DNA of 52,109 nucleotides from Bacteroidia bacterium (GCA_026391295.1 JAPLDS010000051.1:1-52109), one strand, 5' to 3'. Positions 26,966 to 36,340 are shown, numbered from the stretch's first letter. A program made the numbers and translations. The notes: generated by a model not told the origin, from the letters alone.

Positions 26966-27586
26966 CTAGATACGACTCTTCTTTAAGCTTTTAATCACAA
27001 GGAACACGACATAAGAACTACCTAAAAATAAGAGAATGTAAACAACCTCTTTATAATATTGATGCAGTAATTCTTGTTGCGACGAGAACAGATAACCGAG
27101 CAGCGCTAGAATGATATTCCAGGCTGTAGCTCCAATCGCCGTATACAAAATAAAATTAGAAAGCTTCATGTTTGCAATCCCCGCAGGTATAGAGATCAGA
27201 TGACGAATGCCGGGCAAAAGTCGACCTATAAGGGTAGAGGTGTTTGCATTTTTCAGGAAGTAATTCTCGGCTTTTTCGATCCCCGCTTGATTCACCATCA
27301 TTAGATTGGCCAAGCGTGTGTTGACAAATTTCATGAGTAATGTGCGCCCAATAAGTTTAGCGGCAAAGTAATTAATCAGGGAGCCGACCACAGCACCTAA
27401 TGAACCAGCAAGGATAATTAAGAATATATTCATATCGCCATTTGCCGCTTTATAGGCAGCCGGCGGAATAACTAATTCAGATGGGAATGGGATAATCGTA
27501 CTCTCAACGGCCATCAATAAAAAGACCGTCGTATAGGTTATATGACCCATATACCAACTTAAAACTTGCTCGAAAAGTGCTTCCAT
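26966..27586 (-). CDS. DedA-family membrane protein
   Basis: I favour the ATG at 27586 (206 residues, starting MEALFEQVLSWYMGHI), because family members commonly begin there. The ATG at 27643 adds 19 basic residues that do not look conserved. Motifs typical of DedA/SNARE-associated proteins are present: ESTIIPFPSELVIPPAAY, and GRLLPGIRHLISIPAGIANM with its two conserved arginines. Four to five membrane segments are seen. DedA proteins are thought to be flippase-like lipid transporters, including undecaprenyl phosphate recycling in some bacteria. It diverges from the transglycosylase gene and ends at a shared terminator. Confidence 0.9.
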   Translation of the reverse strand: MEALFEQVLSWYMGHITYTTVFLLMAVESTIIPFPSELVIPPAAYKAANGDMNIFLIILAGSLGAVVGSLINYFAAKLIGRTLLMKFVNTRLANLMMVNQAGIEKAENYFLKNANTSTLIGRLLPGIRHLISIPAGIANMKLSNFILYTAIGATAWNIILALLGYLFSSQQELLHQYYKEVVYILLFLGSSYVVFLVIKSLKKSRI

Positions 27587-27732
27587 CTGTTTTTTTGGTA
27601 AAACTAACTTTTTCCGAACGGAAATGAAAACAAATCTTGCCATTTCAGTCCAATTTTAAAGGGACTTAACCGGCTCTTTGAAGACTTTAATAACTTCGAA
27701 TTCTTGACACTTAAACTTTACTATTATATATT

Positions 27733-28758
27733 TTGTTTTATTGGATTAGACCTGAGAATCAATTAACTTTGCAGGCTTATTTAAAATTTCATGAAAGAGT
27801 TGAAGCCAAATCATACCCCTACCGACAGATCAAAATTATTGATGTTGTTGCTGCCTGTGTGATCGTAGGAGGACTCTTTTTTAACTCGAAATCTGCAGGT
27901 ACACCAAATCGAATCTCAGAGAGTGGGAAAGATCAACAAGAGATCTATTTTACGGCCGTAACCATACCAGAGAAACTCGATTTCGCTCATGAATCGGTGC
28001 CATTAGAGAATTTTGATATTCGTGAATCGCTAGATCGGGAGATGCTTAGCATTGCCAATTTCCATTCACAAGCCTTACTATATATTAAAAAGACAACCCG
28101 TTATTTCTCTATTATCGAACCGATTCTGAAGAAAAATGGGATACCTGAAGACTTTAAGTTTTTGGCTCTTGCCGAGAGTGGATTCTTGGACAAGGTAGTC
28201 TCTCCAGCAGGTGCAGCAGGGATATGGCAGTTTATGAAGCCAGCCGCAGTGGAGAATGGACTCGAAGTTAACGATGAGGTAGACGAGCGGTATAATATCG
28301 AAAAAGCCACGGAGGCGGCCTGCCGATTTTTAAAGACTGCCTACCTTAAATATGGGAACTGGACCATGGTAGCTGCTTCCTACAATGCTGGAGTCGGAGG
28401 GATGTTAAGACAAGAAATTATTCAAAAAAATAGAAGTTACTACGATCTTCAATTAAATGAGGAAACCGCAAGATATGTCTTTCGGATCTTAGCCTTGAAA
28501 CTAATCATTGGTGATCCTCTGAAATATGGGTTTAAAGTAACCGACGAAGAGAAATATCCAATCATCCCAGTCAAAGAAATTCGGGTTTCCGAAAGCATTA
28601 AAGACTTGCCAGATTTTGCTCGAGAAAATAAAATCAATTTTAAAATTCTCAAACAATTTAACCCTTGGCTAAAAGGGACAAGTCTAAAGAACTCTAAACG
28701 GATAACCTACGCGATTAAAATACCAGTAGCAGGTAAATACCGCAGCTTTTTGAATTAG
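27733..28758 (+). CDS. MltD-like lytic transglycosylase (start uncertain)
   Basis: A 341-residue membrane-anchored murein transglycosylase with one N-terminal transmembrane segment (about residues 38-54, IIDVVAACVIVGGLFF). The SLT domain covers about 110-245. The catalytic Glu is in LALAESGF, followed by SPAGAAGIWQFMKPAA, ERYNIEKATEAACRFL and AASYNAGVGGM. It cleaves the MurNAc-GlcNAc bond in peptidoglycan to 1,6-anhydro ends. No LysM repeat is obvious at the C-terminus. There is no in-frame ATG before the membrane helix; TTG at 27733 or 27769 are the candidates. An ATG at 27794 is in another frame and stops after 23 codons. uvrA follows 39 bases later, probably in one operon. Confidence 0.88.
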   Translation: MFYWIRPENQLTLQAYLKFHERVEAKSYPYRQIKIIDVVAACVIVGGLFFNSKSAGTPNRISESGKDQQEIYFTAVTIPEKLDFAHESVPLENFDIRESLDREMLSIANFHSQALLYIKKTTRYFSIIEPILKKNGIPEDFKFLALAESGFLDKVVSPAGAAGIWQFMKPAAVENGLEVNDEVDERYNIEKATEAACRFLKTAYLKYGNWTMVAASYNAGVGGMLRQEIIQKNRSYYDLQLNEETARYVFRILALKLIIGDPLKYGFKVTDEEKYPIIPVKEIRVSESIKDLPDFARENKINFKILKQFNPWLKGTSLKNSKRITYAIKIPVAGKYRSFLN

Positions 28759-28797
28759 CATTATCGATTACTTCCCCTAATATTTGGTTATCCATTC

Positions 28798-31626
28798 ATG
28801 AATCAAGAAGATAAAATCATCGTCCGCGGAGCACGAGAGCACAATCTGAAGAATATCACAGTTGAAATTCCTCGCAATCAGCTCACCGTGATCACAGGAT
28901 TAAGTGGAAGTGGCAAATCTTCTCTGGCTTTCGACACCATTTATGCCGAGGGTCAACGACGATACATCGAGACTTTCTCAGCCTATGCTCGAAGCTTCTT
29001 AGGTAACATGGAGCGTCCCGATGTCGACGAGATCACAGGTCTAAGTCCGGTTATCTCCATCGAGCAAAAAACGACCAATAAAAATCCGCGTTCAACAGTA
29101 GGGACCGTTACCGAGATCTACGATTTTCTAAGACTTCTCTATGCACGTGCCGGCGAAGCCTACTCCTACAATACTGGGGAGAAAATGGTTAAGTATACCG
29201 ATGAACAAATCATTAAACTGATCCTAGAAAAATTTCAAGGCAAGCGGACCATGCTTCTTGCACCAGTTGTAAGAGGTCGGAAAGGCCATTACCGCGAACT
29301 TTTCGAGCAAATACGAAAGAAAGGATTCCTATATGCTCGAGTAGATGGTGAAGTGAAAGAGGTAACGCATGGTTTTAAACTCGACCGGTATAAAAATCAC
29401 CACATCGAGATGGTCATCGATAAAGTGGTCGTTGATGAGAATGATGCGAAGAGACTTCGTGACTCTGTCGATATTGCGATGAAACACGGACAAGGCATTA
29501 TGATGGTATTGGATGTAGAATCAAACGATACCCGATTCTTCTCCCGACATCTGATGTGCCCCACCACAGGTATATCTTATAATGACCCTGCTCCACATAG
29601 CTTCTCATTTAACTCACCTCAGGGTGCTTGTCATAAATGCAACGGTCTTGGAGAGATCACTGAAATAGATCAAGCTAAACTTATTCCAGATTCAGATCTC
29701 TCGATTGCAAAAGGGGGAATCGCCCCCCTTGGGCCTCATAAGAATACCATGATCTTTTGGCAGATTGAAGCCTTGTCGGAGAAATACGGGTTTACCTTAA
29801 AAACACCCGTCGGCGAGATTTCCGAAGAAGCCATAAATGCCTTATTATTCGGCACTGGGGAACGAATTAAATTAAAAAACTCGCCACTGGGAAGCTCCAT
29901 CGATTATATGATGACCTATGAGGGCATTGTGAAATACATTCTCAATCAGAAAAGCGACAACCTATCAAAGACCGCTCAAAAATGGGCTGATCAATTTCAT
30001 AAAAGCATGACGTGCCCAGAGTGCGACGGACAACGTCTGCAACAAGAACCCCTTCATTTTAAAATTGACGGCAAGAACATCTCTGAACTGACTCAACTTG
30101 ATATCAGTGAGCTATCCGTATTTTTTGACGCTATTGAGCAAAGACTTAGCAAACGTCAATTGCAAATCGCGACTGAGGTTATTAAAGAACTGCGCACTCG
30201 ACTTCAGTTTCTTGTCGACGTTGGATTAACCTACCTCTCGCTCGATCGCTCTGCAGGAACCTTGTCTGGAGGAGAATCACAACGGATTCGACTAGCCACA
30301 CAGATTGGATCGCAGCTTGTGAATGTGTTATACATCCTTGATGAACCAAGTATTGGATTGCACCACCGCGATAACCTACGCCTCATCAATTCACTCAAAC
30401 AGTTGCGTGATACGGGTAATTCTGTGGTAGTGGTGGAGCACGATCGGGATATGATGCTCCAGGCCGATTACCTGATCGATATGGGACCGTTGGCAGGGAT
30501 ACATGGGGGCGAAATTGTAGCAGCAGGTCTTCCTTCAGAAGTCTTAAAGAAGAATACTCTGACGGCTCAATACCTTACCAATAAAAAGAAAATAGAAGTT
30601 CCCACGGCTATTCGACCAGGAAATGGAAAATCACTGAAGCTGAAAGGGGCCTCTGGAAATAACTTAAAAAACATTGATGCTGAATTTCCACTAGGCAAAC
30701 TAATCTGTGTCACTGGCGTATCCGGAAGTGGCAAGTCAACCTTGATTAACGAGACGCTTCAGCCCATCTTAAGTCAGTATTTTTACAAATCATTACTCGA
30801 TCCATTAGCCTATAAAGGGATCGAAGGGATTGACCTAATAGATAAAGTAGTCCAGGTAGACCAGTCGCCAATTGGCCGGACACCACGTTCTAATCCGGTT
30901 ACCTATACTGGAGTCTTCACCGACATTCGAAATATTTTCACCCTATTACCAGAGGCTAAGATCAGAGGCTATCAGCCTGGCCGATTCTCATTTAATGTAA
31001 AAGGGGGACGCTGTGAGGCTTGTGAAGGGGCTGGCATGAAAGTGATCGAGATGAATTTCCTCCCCGATGTCTATGTGCACTGCGATAAATGCAATGGTAA
31101 ACGCTACAATCGTGAAACTTTAGAGATTCGCTTTAAAGGCAAATCGATCAGCGACGTCCTTGACATGACCATCAATCAGGGTGTTGAGTTTTTCGAAAGT
31201 ATTCCATCGATCGTTCACCGATTGCGAACACTTCAGGATGTTGGTCTTGGTTACATCACCCTTGGACAATCCTCAACGACACTGTCAGGAGGAGAATCAC
31301 AACGGGTTAAGCTGGCCACCGAACTAAGCAAAAGAGATACCGGCATGACCCTTTACATCCTTGATGAGCCAACGACAGGACTACATTTTGAGGATATCAG
31401 GGTACTTCTTGAGGTGCTAAATAAGCTAGTAGACAAAGGGAATACCGTGATTGTTATTGAGCACAATATGGAGGTCATTAAGATGGTAGACCATATCATC
31501 GATATTGGTCCCGAAGGTGGCAAAGAGGGTGGATATCTACTAGGCAGTGGGACTCCTCAAGAGATCATAAAGCTCAAAAAATCCTACACCGCAAAATATC
31601 TCAAGGAGGAGATGGATCGGCAATAG
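28798..31626 (+). CDS. uvrA: UvrABC excinuclease subunit A
   Basis: A 942-residue DNA damage sensor of nucleotide excision repair, of normal length. There are two ABC ATPase modules: Walker A GLSGSGKSS near residue 35 and GVSGSGKST near residue 640. Each has an ABC signature LSGGESQR and a Walker B (LYILDEPSIGLHH, LYILDEPTTGLHF). Zinc-finger cysteines are visible as CHKCNGLG paired with CPECDGQ, and CEACEGAG paired with CDKCNGKR. The UvrB-binding and DNA-binding insertions appear intact. It dimerises, loads UvrB at lesions and then leaves. It follows the transglycosylase gene closely. The repeat array begins 12 bases after its stop. Confidence 0.98.
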   Translation: MNQEDKIIVRGAREHNLKNITVEIPRNQLTVITGLSGSGKSSLAFDTIYAEGQRRYIETFSAYARSFLGNMERPDVDEITGLSPVISIEQKTTNKNPRSTVGTVTEIYDFLRLLYARAGEAYSYNTGEKMVKYTDEQIIKLILEKFQGKRTMLLAPVVRGRKGHYRELFEQIRKKGFLYARVDGEVKEVTHGFKLDRYKNHHIEMVIDKVVVDENDAKRLRDSVDIAMKHGQGIMMVLDVESNDTRFFSRHLMCPTTGISYNDPAPHSFSFNSPQGACHKCNGLGEITEIDQAKLIPDSDLSIAKGGIAPLGPHKNTMIFWQIEALSEKYGFTLKTPVGEISEEAINALLFGTGERIKLKNSPLGSSIDYMMTYEGIVKYILNQKSDNLSKTAQKWADQFHKSMTCPECDGQRLQQEPLHFKIDGKNISELTQLDISELSVFFDAIEQRLSKRQLQIATEVIKELRTRLQFLVDVGLTYLSLDRSAGTLSGGESQRIRLATQIGSQLVNVLYILDEPSIGLHHRDNLRLINSLKQLRDTGNSVVVVEHDRDMMLQADYLIDMGPLAGIHGGEIVAAGLPSEVLKKNTLTAQYLTNKKKIEVPTAIRPGNGKSLKLKGASGNNLKNIDAEFPLGKLICVTGVSGSGKSTLINETLQPILSQYFYKSLLDPLAYKGIEGIDLIDKVVQVDQSPIGRTPRSNPVTYTGVFTDIRNIFTLLPEAKIRGYQPGRFSFNVKGGRCEACEGAGMKVIEMNFLPDVYVHCDKCNGKRYNRETLEIRFKGKSISDVLDMTINQGVEFFESIPSIVHRLRTLQDVGLGYITLGQSSTTLSGGESQRVKLATELSKRDTGMTLYILDEPTTGLHFEDIRVLLEVLNKLVDKGNTVIVIEHNMEVIKMVDHIIDIGPEGGKEGGYLLGSGTPQEIIKLKKSYTAKYLKEEMDRQ

Positions 31627-31637
31627 AACTTGCTTTT

Positions 31638-32279
31638 CTATTGTGGCTACAGTGTTTTCCCTATTGCGTCCTATTGTGTTTCTTTTTTTTTCACCACATA
31701 GGCACATAGGCCACATAGAAAGGCAAATTAAAATCTATTGTGCCTACTGTGATTTCCCTATTGTGTCCTATTGTGTTTCTTTTTCTTCTTTACCACATAG
31801 GCACATAGAGCACAGTAGAAAAGCACATTAGAAAGCAAATCAAAAACTATTGTGTCTATTGTGTTTTCCCTATTATGTCCTACTGTGTTTTTTTTTCTTC
31901 TTTACCACATAGGCACATAGAGCACATTAGAAAAGCACATTAGAAAGCAAATCAAAAACTATTGTGGCTACTGTGTTTTCCCTATTGTGTCCTATTGTGT
32001 TTCTTTTTTTTTTACCACATAGGCACATAGAGCACATTAGAAAACAAATCAAAAACTATTGTGTCTACTGTGTTTTCCCTATTGTGTCCTATTGTGTTTC
32101 TTTATTTTTTCACCACATAGGCACATAGAGCACATTAGAAAAGCACATTAGAAAGCAAATCAAAAACTATTGTGGCTACTGTGTTTTCCCTATTGTGTCC
32201 TACTGTGTGTTTTCCCTATTGTGTCCTACTGTGTTTCTTTTTTTTTCACCACATAGGCACATAGAAGGCACATTAGAAA
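31638..32279. repeat. Six-unit array of self-complementary ~100-base repeats
   Basis: Each unit has three parts. The left arm is rich in CTATTGTG/CTACTGTG words (for example CCCTATTGTGTCCTATTGTG). Next is a T-tract of about 7-10 bases. The right arm starts ACCACATAGGCACATAG and continues with one or two copies of GCACATTAGAAA, then a short A-rich link. The right-arm starts are at 31693, 31792, 31904, 32014, 32112 and 32248, so the spacings are 99, 112, 110, 98 and 136. The last spacing is enlarged by an extra copy of TGTGTTTTCCCTATTGTGTC. Left-arm words are close to reverse complements of right-arm words (CTATTGTG against CACATAG), so each unit could fold into a T-looped hairpin with single-base bulges. 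It lies between uvrA and a converging DUF1080 gene. Unit drift argues for age or gene-conversion-like change rather than a recent duplication. Confidence 0.9.
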
Positions 32280-32334
32280 AAAAGCCGAAACTCGGCCCTA
32301 ACATTATTCATATTAGGGCTAAGCCTCGGCTTTT
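32280..32334. terminator. Hairpin terminator between repeat array and DUF1080 gene
   Basis: The outer stem AAAAGCCGA (32280-32288) pairs with TCGGCTTTT (32326-32334). The inner stem GCCCTAA (32295-32301) pairs with TTAGGGC (32313-32319). A/T tracts on both sides make it bidirectional. It terminates the leftward DUF1080 transcript and could stop read-through from uvrA. Confidence 0.8.
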
Positions 32335-32366
32335 GTCAGCTTAATAACTGCACTAGTTATATCAGA

Positions 32367-33104
32367 CTAAAGCTCGCGAATTTTGATGTTACGGAACCAT
32401 AGGGTATAACCATGATCTTGTAGACCAATATAACCTTCTTTGTCGATCCCTTCAGACCAGCCTTTAAAGTTTTTAAATTTACTTTTTGCAACCATCGCAT
32501 CCCATTCAGGAGTCCATAGCGTATATTCGACAACCTTTTTGCCATTCATAAAATGAGTGGCATGACCATCTTTAACTCGGACAACAACCGTGTTCCATGA
32601 ATAAGCTGGATGAACAGTTTTCGGATCGCAAGGAAGAATATCGTATAAAGAACCAGCAAGGTGGCTTGCTACTTTATTATCACCTGCATCCACATTGTCC
32701 AAAACTTGAACCTCAGGAGCCGCATAATAGATTGGCTCACCTTTTACCTCGCGAACATAGTAGAAGATCCCTGAGTTAGCAGCTTTGCCAGCCTTAAAAT
32801 CAATAGAAAGTTCGAAATTCTTAAATTTCTTACCAGGATAAAGGACATCGCCATTCGAACCTTGTCCTGGTTTTTTTCCTGCACCCGTAAAAATTTTCAT
32901 CGCATGATCTTCAACAACCCAGTTAGCAGGCATTGCCGTTCCATTACATTGTCTCCAACCATCGAAATTCTCACCATTAAAAAGGAGTTGCCATCCTTGT
33001 TTTTTCTCTTTCTTGGTCAGTTTATTCAACTCTTGCGAAAATCCAGATAACGATAGGAACAAAGCCACCGTTAATGATAAAGTCACTAAAATGTTTTTTG
33101 TCAT
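32367..33104 (-). CDS. Second exported DUF1080 (3-keto-glycoside hydrolase-like) protein
   Basis: A 245-residue paralogue of the 21201-21959 protein. It has a signal peptide (hydrophobic 7-22, cleavage near GFSQE). The DUF1080 domain fills the rest: FNGENFDGWRQCNGT, NSGIFYYVREV, PEVQVLDN, HLAGSLYDILP and LQDHGYTLWFRNIKIREL. Conserved positions match the first copy throughout. Divergence between the two is large enough that they probably handle different substrates. It is a single-gene unit: upstream is the tatA promoter region on the other strand, and downstream is its own hairpin terminator. Members have been linked to cleavage of 3-keto glycosides; activity here is inferred. Confidence 0.88.
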   Translation of the reverse strand: MTKNILVTLSLTVALFLSLSGFSQELNKLTKKEKKQGWQLLFNGENFDGWRQCNGTAMPANWVVEDHAMKIFTGAGKKPGQGSNGDVLYPGKKFKNFELSIDFKAGKAANSGIFYYVREVKGEPIYYAAPEVQVLDNVDAGDNKVASHLAGSLYDILPCDPKTVHPAYSWNTVVVRVKDGHATHFMNGKKVVEYTLWTPEWDAMVAKSKFKNFKGWSEGIDKEGYIGLQDHGYTLWFRNIKIREL

Positions 33105-33321
33105 GATTTTTAATTTAAACCCCCGAGATGGGAGAATGAATACTATTTGAATTGGTTAATTTGCGACCAAAGATAATAATTAATGACAATTTTACAGGGG
33201 AAATCGTGGAAATCCAATCAAGGAAAATCGGGTTAAATAGGGCGCCTGGAATTCAGAAATATGCTTTTATATAGGTAATAAAATAAATGGCTAATTATAC
33301 TTCAATCTAACTAAAGGTTTG

Positions 33322-33329
33322 TAAGTTTG
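33322..33329 (+). promoter_or_regulatory. Putative -7 box of tatA
   Basis: TAAGTTTG matches TAnnTTTG and lies 26 bases upstream of the tatA start codon. No clear -33 element. Confidence 0.4.
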
Positions 33330-33354
33330 TGGTAAACAATTAAAACTTCAAACA

Positions 33355-33564
33355 ATGGACTTATTTGCACCTTGGCATCTCATAATCCTTTTAGGAGCTA
33401 TCCTCTTACTTTTTGGAGGGGCAAAAATTCCTGAAATGATGGGTGGAATCGGGAAAGGGATAAAAGAATTTAAAAAATCCCTTAAAGACGAGACTGAAAC
33501 TCCTCCAGAGACACCAAAAGTGGCTCCGAAGGCAAGCAATAAAAAAGAACCTACAAAAGAATAG
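33355..33564 (+). CDS. tatA: Twin-arginine translocase subunit TatA/TatE
   Basis: A 69-residue protein with the standard TatA plan. A short periplasmic N-terminus and one membrane helix (about residues 8-22) are followed by the FGG hinge (FGGAKIPEMM). Then comes an amphipathic helix (GGIGKGIKEFKKSL) and a polar Lys/Glu/Pro tail. It forms the pore-like oligomer that exports folded proteins with twin-arginine signals. TatC is not in this window. It is monocistronic with its own -7 box and a hairpin terminator. Confidence 0.94.
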   Translation: MDLFAPWHLIILLGAILLLFGGAKIPEMMGGIGKGIKEFKKSLKDETETPPETPKVAPKASNKKEPTKE

Positions 33565-33584
33565 GTTTTTCAATTCCTATTTTA

Positions 33585-33619
33585 CAAAAGCCTCGAATGA
33601 ACATCATCCGAGGCTTTTG
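33585..33619. terminator. tatA intrinsic terminator
   Basis: CAAAAGCCTCG (33585-33595) pairs with CGAGGCTTTTG (33609-33619), an 11-bp stem with a 13-base loop ending in a T-run. Confidence 0.88.
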
Positions 33620-33664
33620 TCTATTAGAGGCCCTGCAGAATAGCTTGAATTATCTATTTTTAAA

Positions 33665-33672
33665 TATCTTTG
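33665..33672 (+). promoter_or_regulatory. lepA promoter
   Basis: TATCTTTG matches TAnnTTTG, with a TTG at 33645-33647 upstream (17-base spacer). It lies 63 bases before the ATG. The following TACAACGATT nearly repeats the sequence after the 25734 box. Confidence 0.55.
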
Positions 33673-33734
33673 TACAACGATTAAAACAGAAGTAAAAGAA
33701 CAACACAATTCAAGTATAATAGGAATTTTTGACC

Positions 33735-35498
33735 ATGAAGAACATCCGGAATTTTTGCATTATAGCCCATATTGATCACGGGAAAAGTACATTGGCAGAT
33801 CGTCTTTTAGAGGTTACTCAAACGATCAGCGGACGAGATATGCAAGCTCAAGTTTTGGATGACATGGAGCTAGAAAAAGAGAGAGGAATTACCATCAAGA
33901 GTCACGCCATTCAAATGGATCATATTCAAGATGGAATAAAATATAGACTTAACTTAATTGACACCCCAGGACACGTCGACTTCTCTTACGAAGTTTCCCG
34001 TTCTATTGCAGCCTGCGAAGGCGCTCTGCTTATTATCGATGCCACGCAAGGAATTCAAGCACAGACAATCTCAAACTTGTACCTGGCCATCGAGCACGAT
34101 CTGGAGATTATCCCTATCCTCAATAAGATGGACCTTCCAAATGCGAATCCAGAACTTGTTGAAGACCAAATTATCGAATTAATAGGTTGCAAAAGAGATA
34201 CAATTATCCGAGCTTCTGGTAAAACAGGTGAAGGAATCGATGAAATTATTAGTCGCATCATCTCAGATGTACCATCCCCTGCTGGTGATCCGGAAGCACC
34301 GCTTCAAGGATTAATTTTCGACTCTGTTTACAATCAATTCAGAGGTGTTATCGCCTATGTAAAAATTGTAAATGGAACTGTCCGTAAGGGAGATGTTGTA
34401 AAATTTGTCGCTACTGAAAAACAATACAATGTCGATGAGGTTGGCGTTTTAAAAATGGGCCTCGACTCACGTGAATCACTAAGTGCCGGCGATGTTGGAT
34501 ATATTATTTCAAACATTAAAACGGCGCGTGAGATCCGAGTTGGCGATACCGTAACCAACGTTAAACAACCTTGTTCAAATGTCATATCTGGGTTCGAGGA
34601 GGTTAAGCCGATGGTGTTTGCCGGGGTCTATCCGATCGACAGTGACGACTATGAAGATCTTCGAGCAGCAATGGAGAAACTTCAATTGAACGATGCCTCG
34701 TTAACGTATACCCTTGAATCATCTGCGGCCTTAGGCTTTGGATTCCGCTGCGGATTCCTAGGATTGCTGCATATGGAGATCATTCAAGAGCGTCTTGACC
34801 GTGAATTTGACATGAACGTCATTACTACGGTACCGAACGTTTCATATCTGATTCATACTAGAGCAGGTGAGACTGTCGAAGTCTATAACCCTGCGGGAAT
34901 GCCTGATGGCTCGATGATCGACCTGATTGAAGAACCTTATATCCGAGCTCAAATTATCACACGATCTGAATATATCGGAGCGATAATGACTTTGTGCTTG
35001 GACAAACGTGGCATGTTAACCAAACAAGATTATCTCACCGCCGAAAGAGCCGAATTAACTTTTGATTTACCTCTTGGCGAGATCGTCTTCGACTTCTACG
35101 ACAAGCTTAAAAGCATCTCAAAAGGATACGCCTCATTTGATTACCATATTACTGGTTACAGACCAGCTAAATTAGCCAAACTTGACATACTGTTGAATAG
35201 TGAGCCTGTGGATGCACTATCCACATTGATTCACGCCGATAATGCCTATAATTTCGGACGACGGATGTGCGAGAAACTAAAAGAACTGATCCCGCGTCAA
35301 CAATATGATGTGGCCATACAAGCTGCTATCGGAGCGAAAATTATTGCCCGAGAGACCATAAAAGCTGTCCGAAAAGATGTAACCGCTAAATGTCGTAAGT
35401 TACTAGACAAGCAGAAAAAGGGGAAGAAAAAAATGAAGCAGATCGGAAATGTTGAAGTACCACAAAAAGCCTTCCTTGCCGTCTTAAAGCTCGACTAA
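33735..35498 (+). CDS. lepA: Elongation factor 4 (LepA), internal 8-residue block missing
   Basis: I use the ATG at 33735 (587 residues, [19 protein letters not shown]); the TTG two codons earlier is unlikely. LepA is a ribosomal GTPase that remodels stalled or mis-translocated ribosomes. The G1 loop AHIDHGKST, switch [14 protein letters not shown] and NKMDLP are intact, as are domains II, III and V and the LepA-specific C-terminus. One anomaly stands out. The C-terminal region reads [17 protein letters not shown], whereas the family has AKCYGGDISRK before RKLL. Residues YGGDISRK are absent, with the join after Cys553 (35393/35394). The frame is kept and the rest reads normally to the stop. 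The tail region contacts the ribosome near the peptidyl-transferase centre, so the loss could matter. Confidence 0.95.
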   Translation: MKNIRNFCIIAHIDHGKSTLADRLLEVTQTISGRDMQAQVLDDMELEKERGITIKSHAIQMDHIQDGIKYRLNLIDTPGHVDFSYEVSRSIAACEGALLIIDATQGIQAQTISNLYLAIEHDLEIIPILNKMDLPNANPELVEDQIIELIGCKRDTIIRASGKTGEGIDEIISRIISDVPSPAGDPEAPLQGLIFDSVYNQFRGVIAYVKIVNGTVRKGDVVKFVATEKQYNVDEVGVLKMGLDSRESLSAGDVGYIISNIKTAREIRVGDTVTNVKQPCSNVISGFEEVKPMVFAGVYPIDSDDYEDLRAAMEKLQLNDASLTYTLESSAALGFGFRCGFLGLLHMEIIQERLDREFDMNVITTVPNVSYLIHTRAGETVEVYNPAGMPDGSMIDLIEEPYIRAQIITRSEYIGAIMTLCLDKRGMLTKQDYLTAERAELTFDLPLGEIVFDFYDKLKSISKGYASFDYHITGYRPAKLAKLDILLNSEPVDALSTLIHADNAYNFGRRMCEKLKELIPRQQYDVAIQAAIGAKIIARETIKAVRKDVTAKCRKLLDKQKKGKKKMKQIGNVEVPQKAFLAVLKLD

Positions 35499-35550
35499 GG
35501 ATCGAATCGGCTTCATTTACCACTCATAATCATCCTTCAAATCTCAGACT

Positions 35551-36315
35551 ATGTTTGTTGATTCTCACTCGCATCTGTACGCCGAAGAGTTTCTCCCCGA
35601 CCGAGAAGAGATGATTCAACGCGCCATAAATGCGGGGGTCGAGAAAATCATTCTGCCCAATATTGATCAGTCAACCATTCAGGCGATGTTTGATTTAACC
35701 GATTCGCATCCCGATCTTTTTGTTCCCCTAATTGGTCTTCATCCCACATCGGTAAAGGAGGATTATAAACTAGAATTACAAGTCGTGGAGCAATGGTTAG
35801 CCAAGCGTTCTTTTTGCGCAATTGGCGAGATTGGCATTGATTTATATTGGGATAAAACCTTTTTAAGTGAGCAAATAGATGCTTTTAAGATTCAGCTGAA
35901 TTGGGCTAAAGATTTAAATATCCCGATTGTCATCCATACTCGAAACTCTTTTGAAGAGGTTTTTGAAGTCCTTGAGAAAGAGAAAGGTGAAAGTCTTACT
36001 GGCGTTTTTCATTGCTTTAGCGGCAACCTAGAACAAGCTCACCAAGTGATCGACCTTGGGTTCAAGATTGGAATTGGCGGGGTCGTAACTTTTAAAAATT
36101 CAGGTCTTGATACGGTCGTTCAACAGATCGATCTTCAACATATACTCCTTGAAACTGACTCGCCTTACCTAGCACCAGTACCCCACAGAGGAAAACGAAA
36201 TGAGACAGCCTACCTATTAATCATAGCGAACAAAATTGCTGAGTTGCACCAGATATCGGTTGAAGAAGTTGGGCGAATTACCACTCAAAATTCGAAACAA
36301 TTATTTAACTTATAA
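35551..36315 (+). CDS. tatD: TatD-family metal-dependent hydrolase
   Basis: A 254-residue TIM-barrel hydrolase of normal length. The metal ligands His6 and His8 are in VDSHSHLY. Other family motifs are GEIGIDLYWD (Glu ligand), VIHTRN, FHCFSGN and the final LLETDSPYLAP with its Asp ligand. TatD proteins are Mg2+-dependent DNases or related hydrolases, and despite the name they are not part of Tat export. It begins 52 bases after lepA and may be co-transcribed with it. ansA follows with its own -7 box. Confidence 0.94.
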   Translation: MFVDSHSHLYAEEFLPDREEMIQRAINAGVEKIILPNIDQSTIQAMFDLTDSHPDLFVPLIGLHPTSVKEDYKLELQVVEQWLAKRSFCAIGEIGIDLYWDKTFLSEQIDAFKIQLNWAKDLNIPIVIHTRNSFEEVFEVLEKEKGESLTGVFHCFSGNLEQAHQVIDLGFKIGIGGVVTFKNSGLDTVVQQIDLQHILLETDSPYLAPVPHRGKRNETAYLLIIANKIAELHQISVEEVGRITTQNSKQLFNL

Positions 36316-36340
36316 ACTGGCATAAGTATTTCATAATTAG

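Noticed and set aside
31643-31831. 62-codon ORF inside the repeat array
   Set aside because: It is low-complexity repeat DNA read as protein; the sequence recurs out of frame in the next units.
31638-32279. CRISPR array
   Set aside because: The units are long, vary in length, have no unique spacers, and there are no cas genes nearby.
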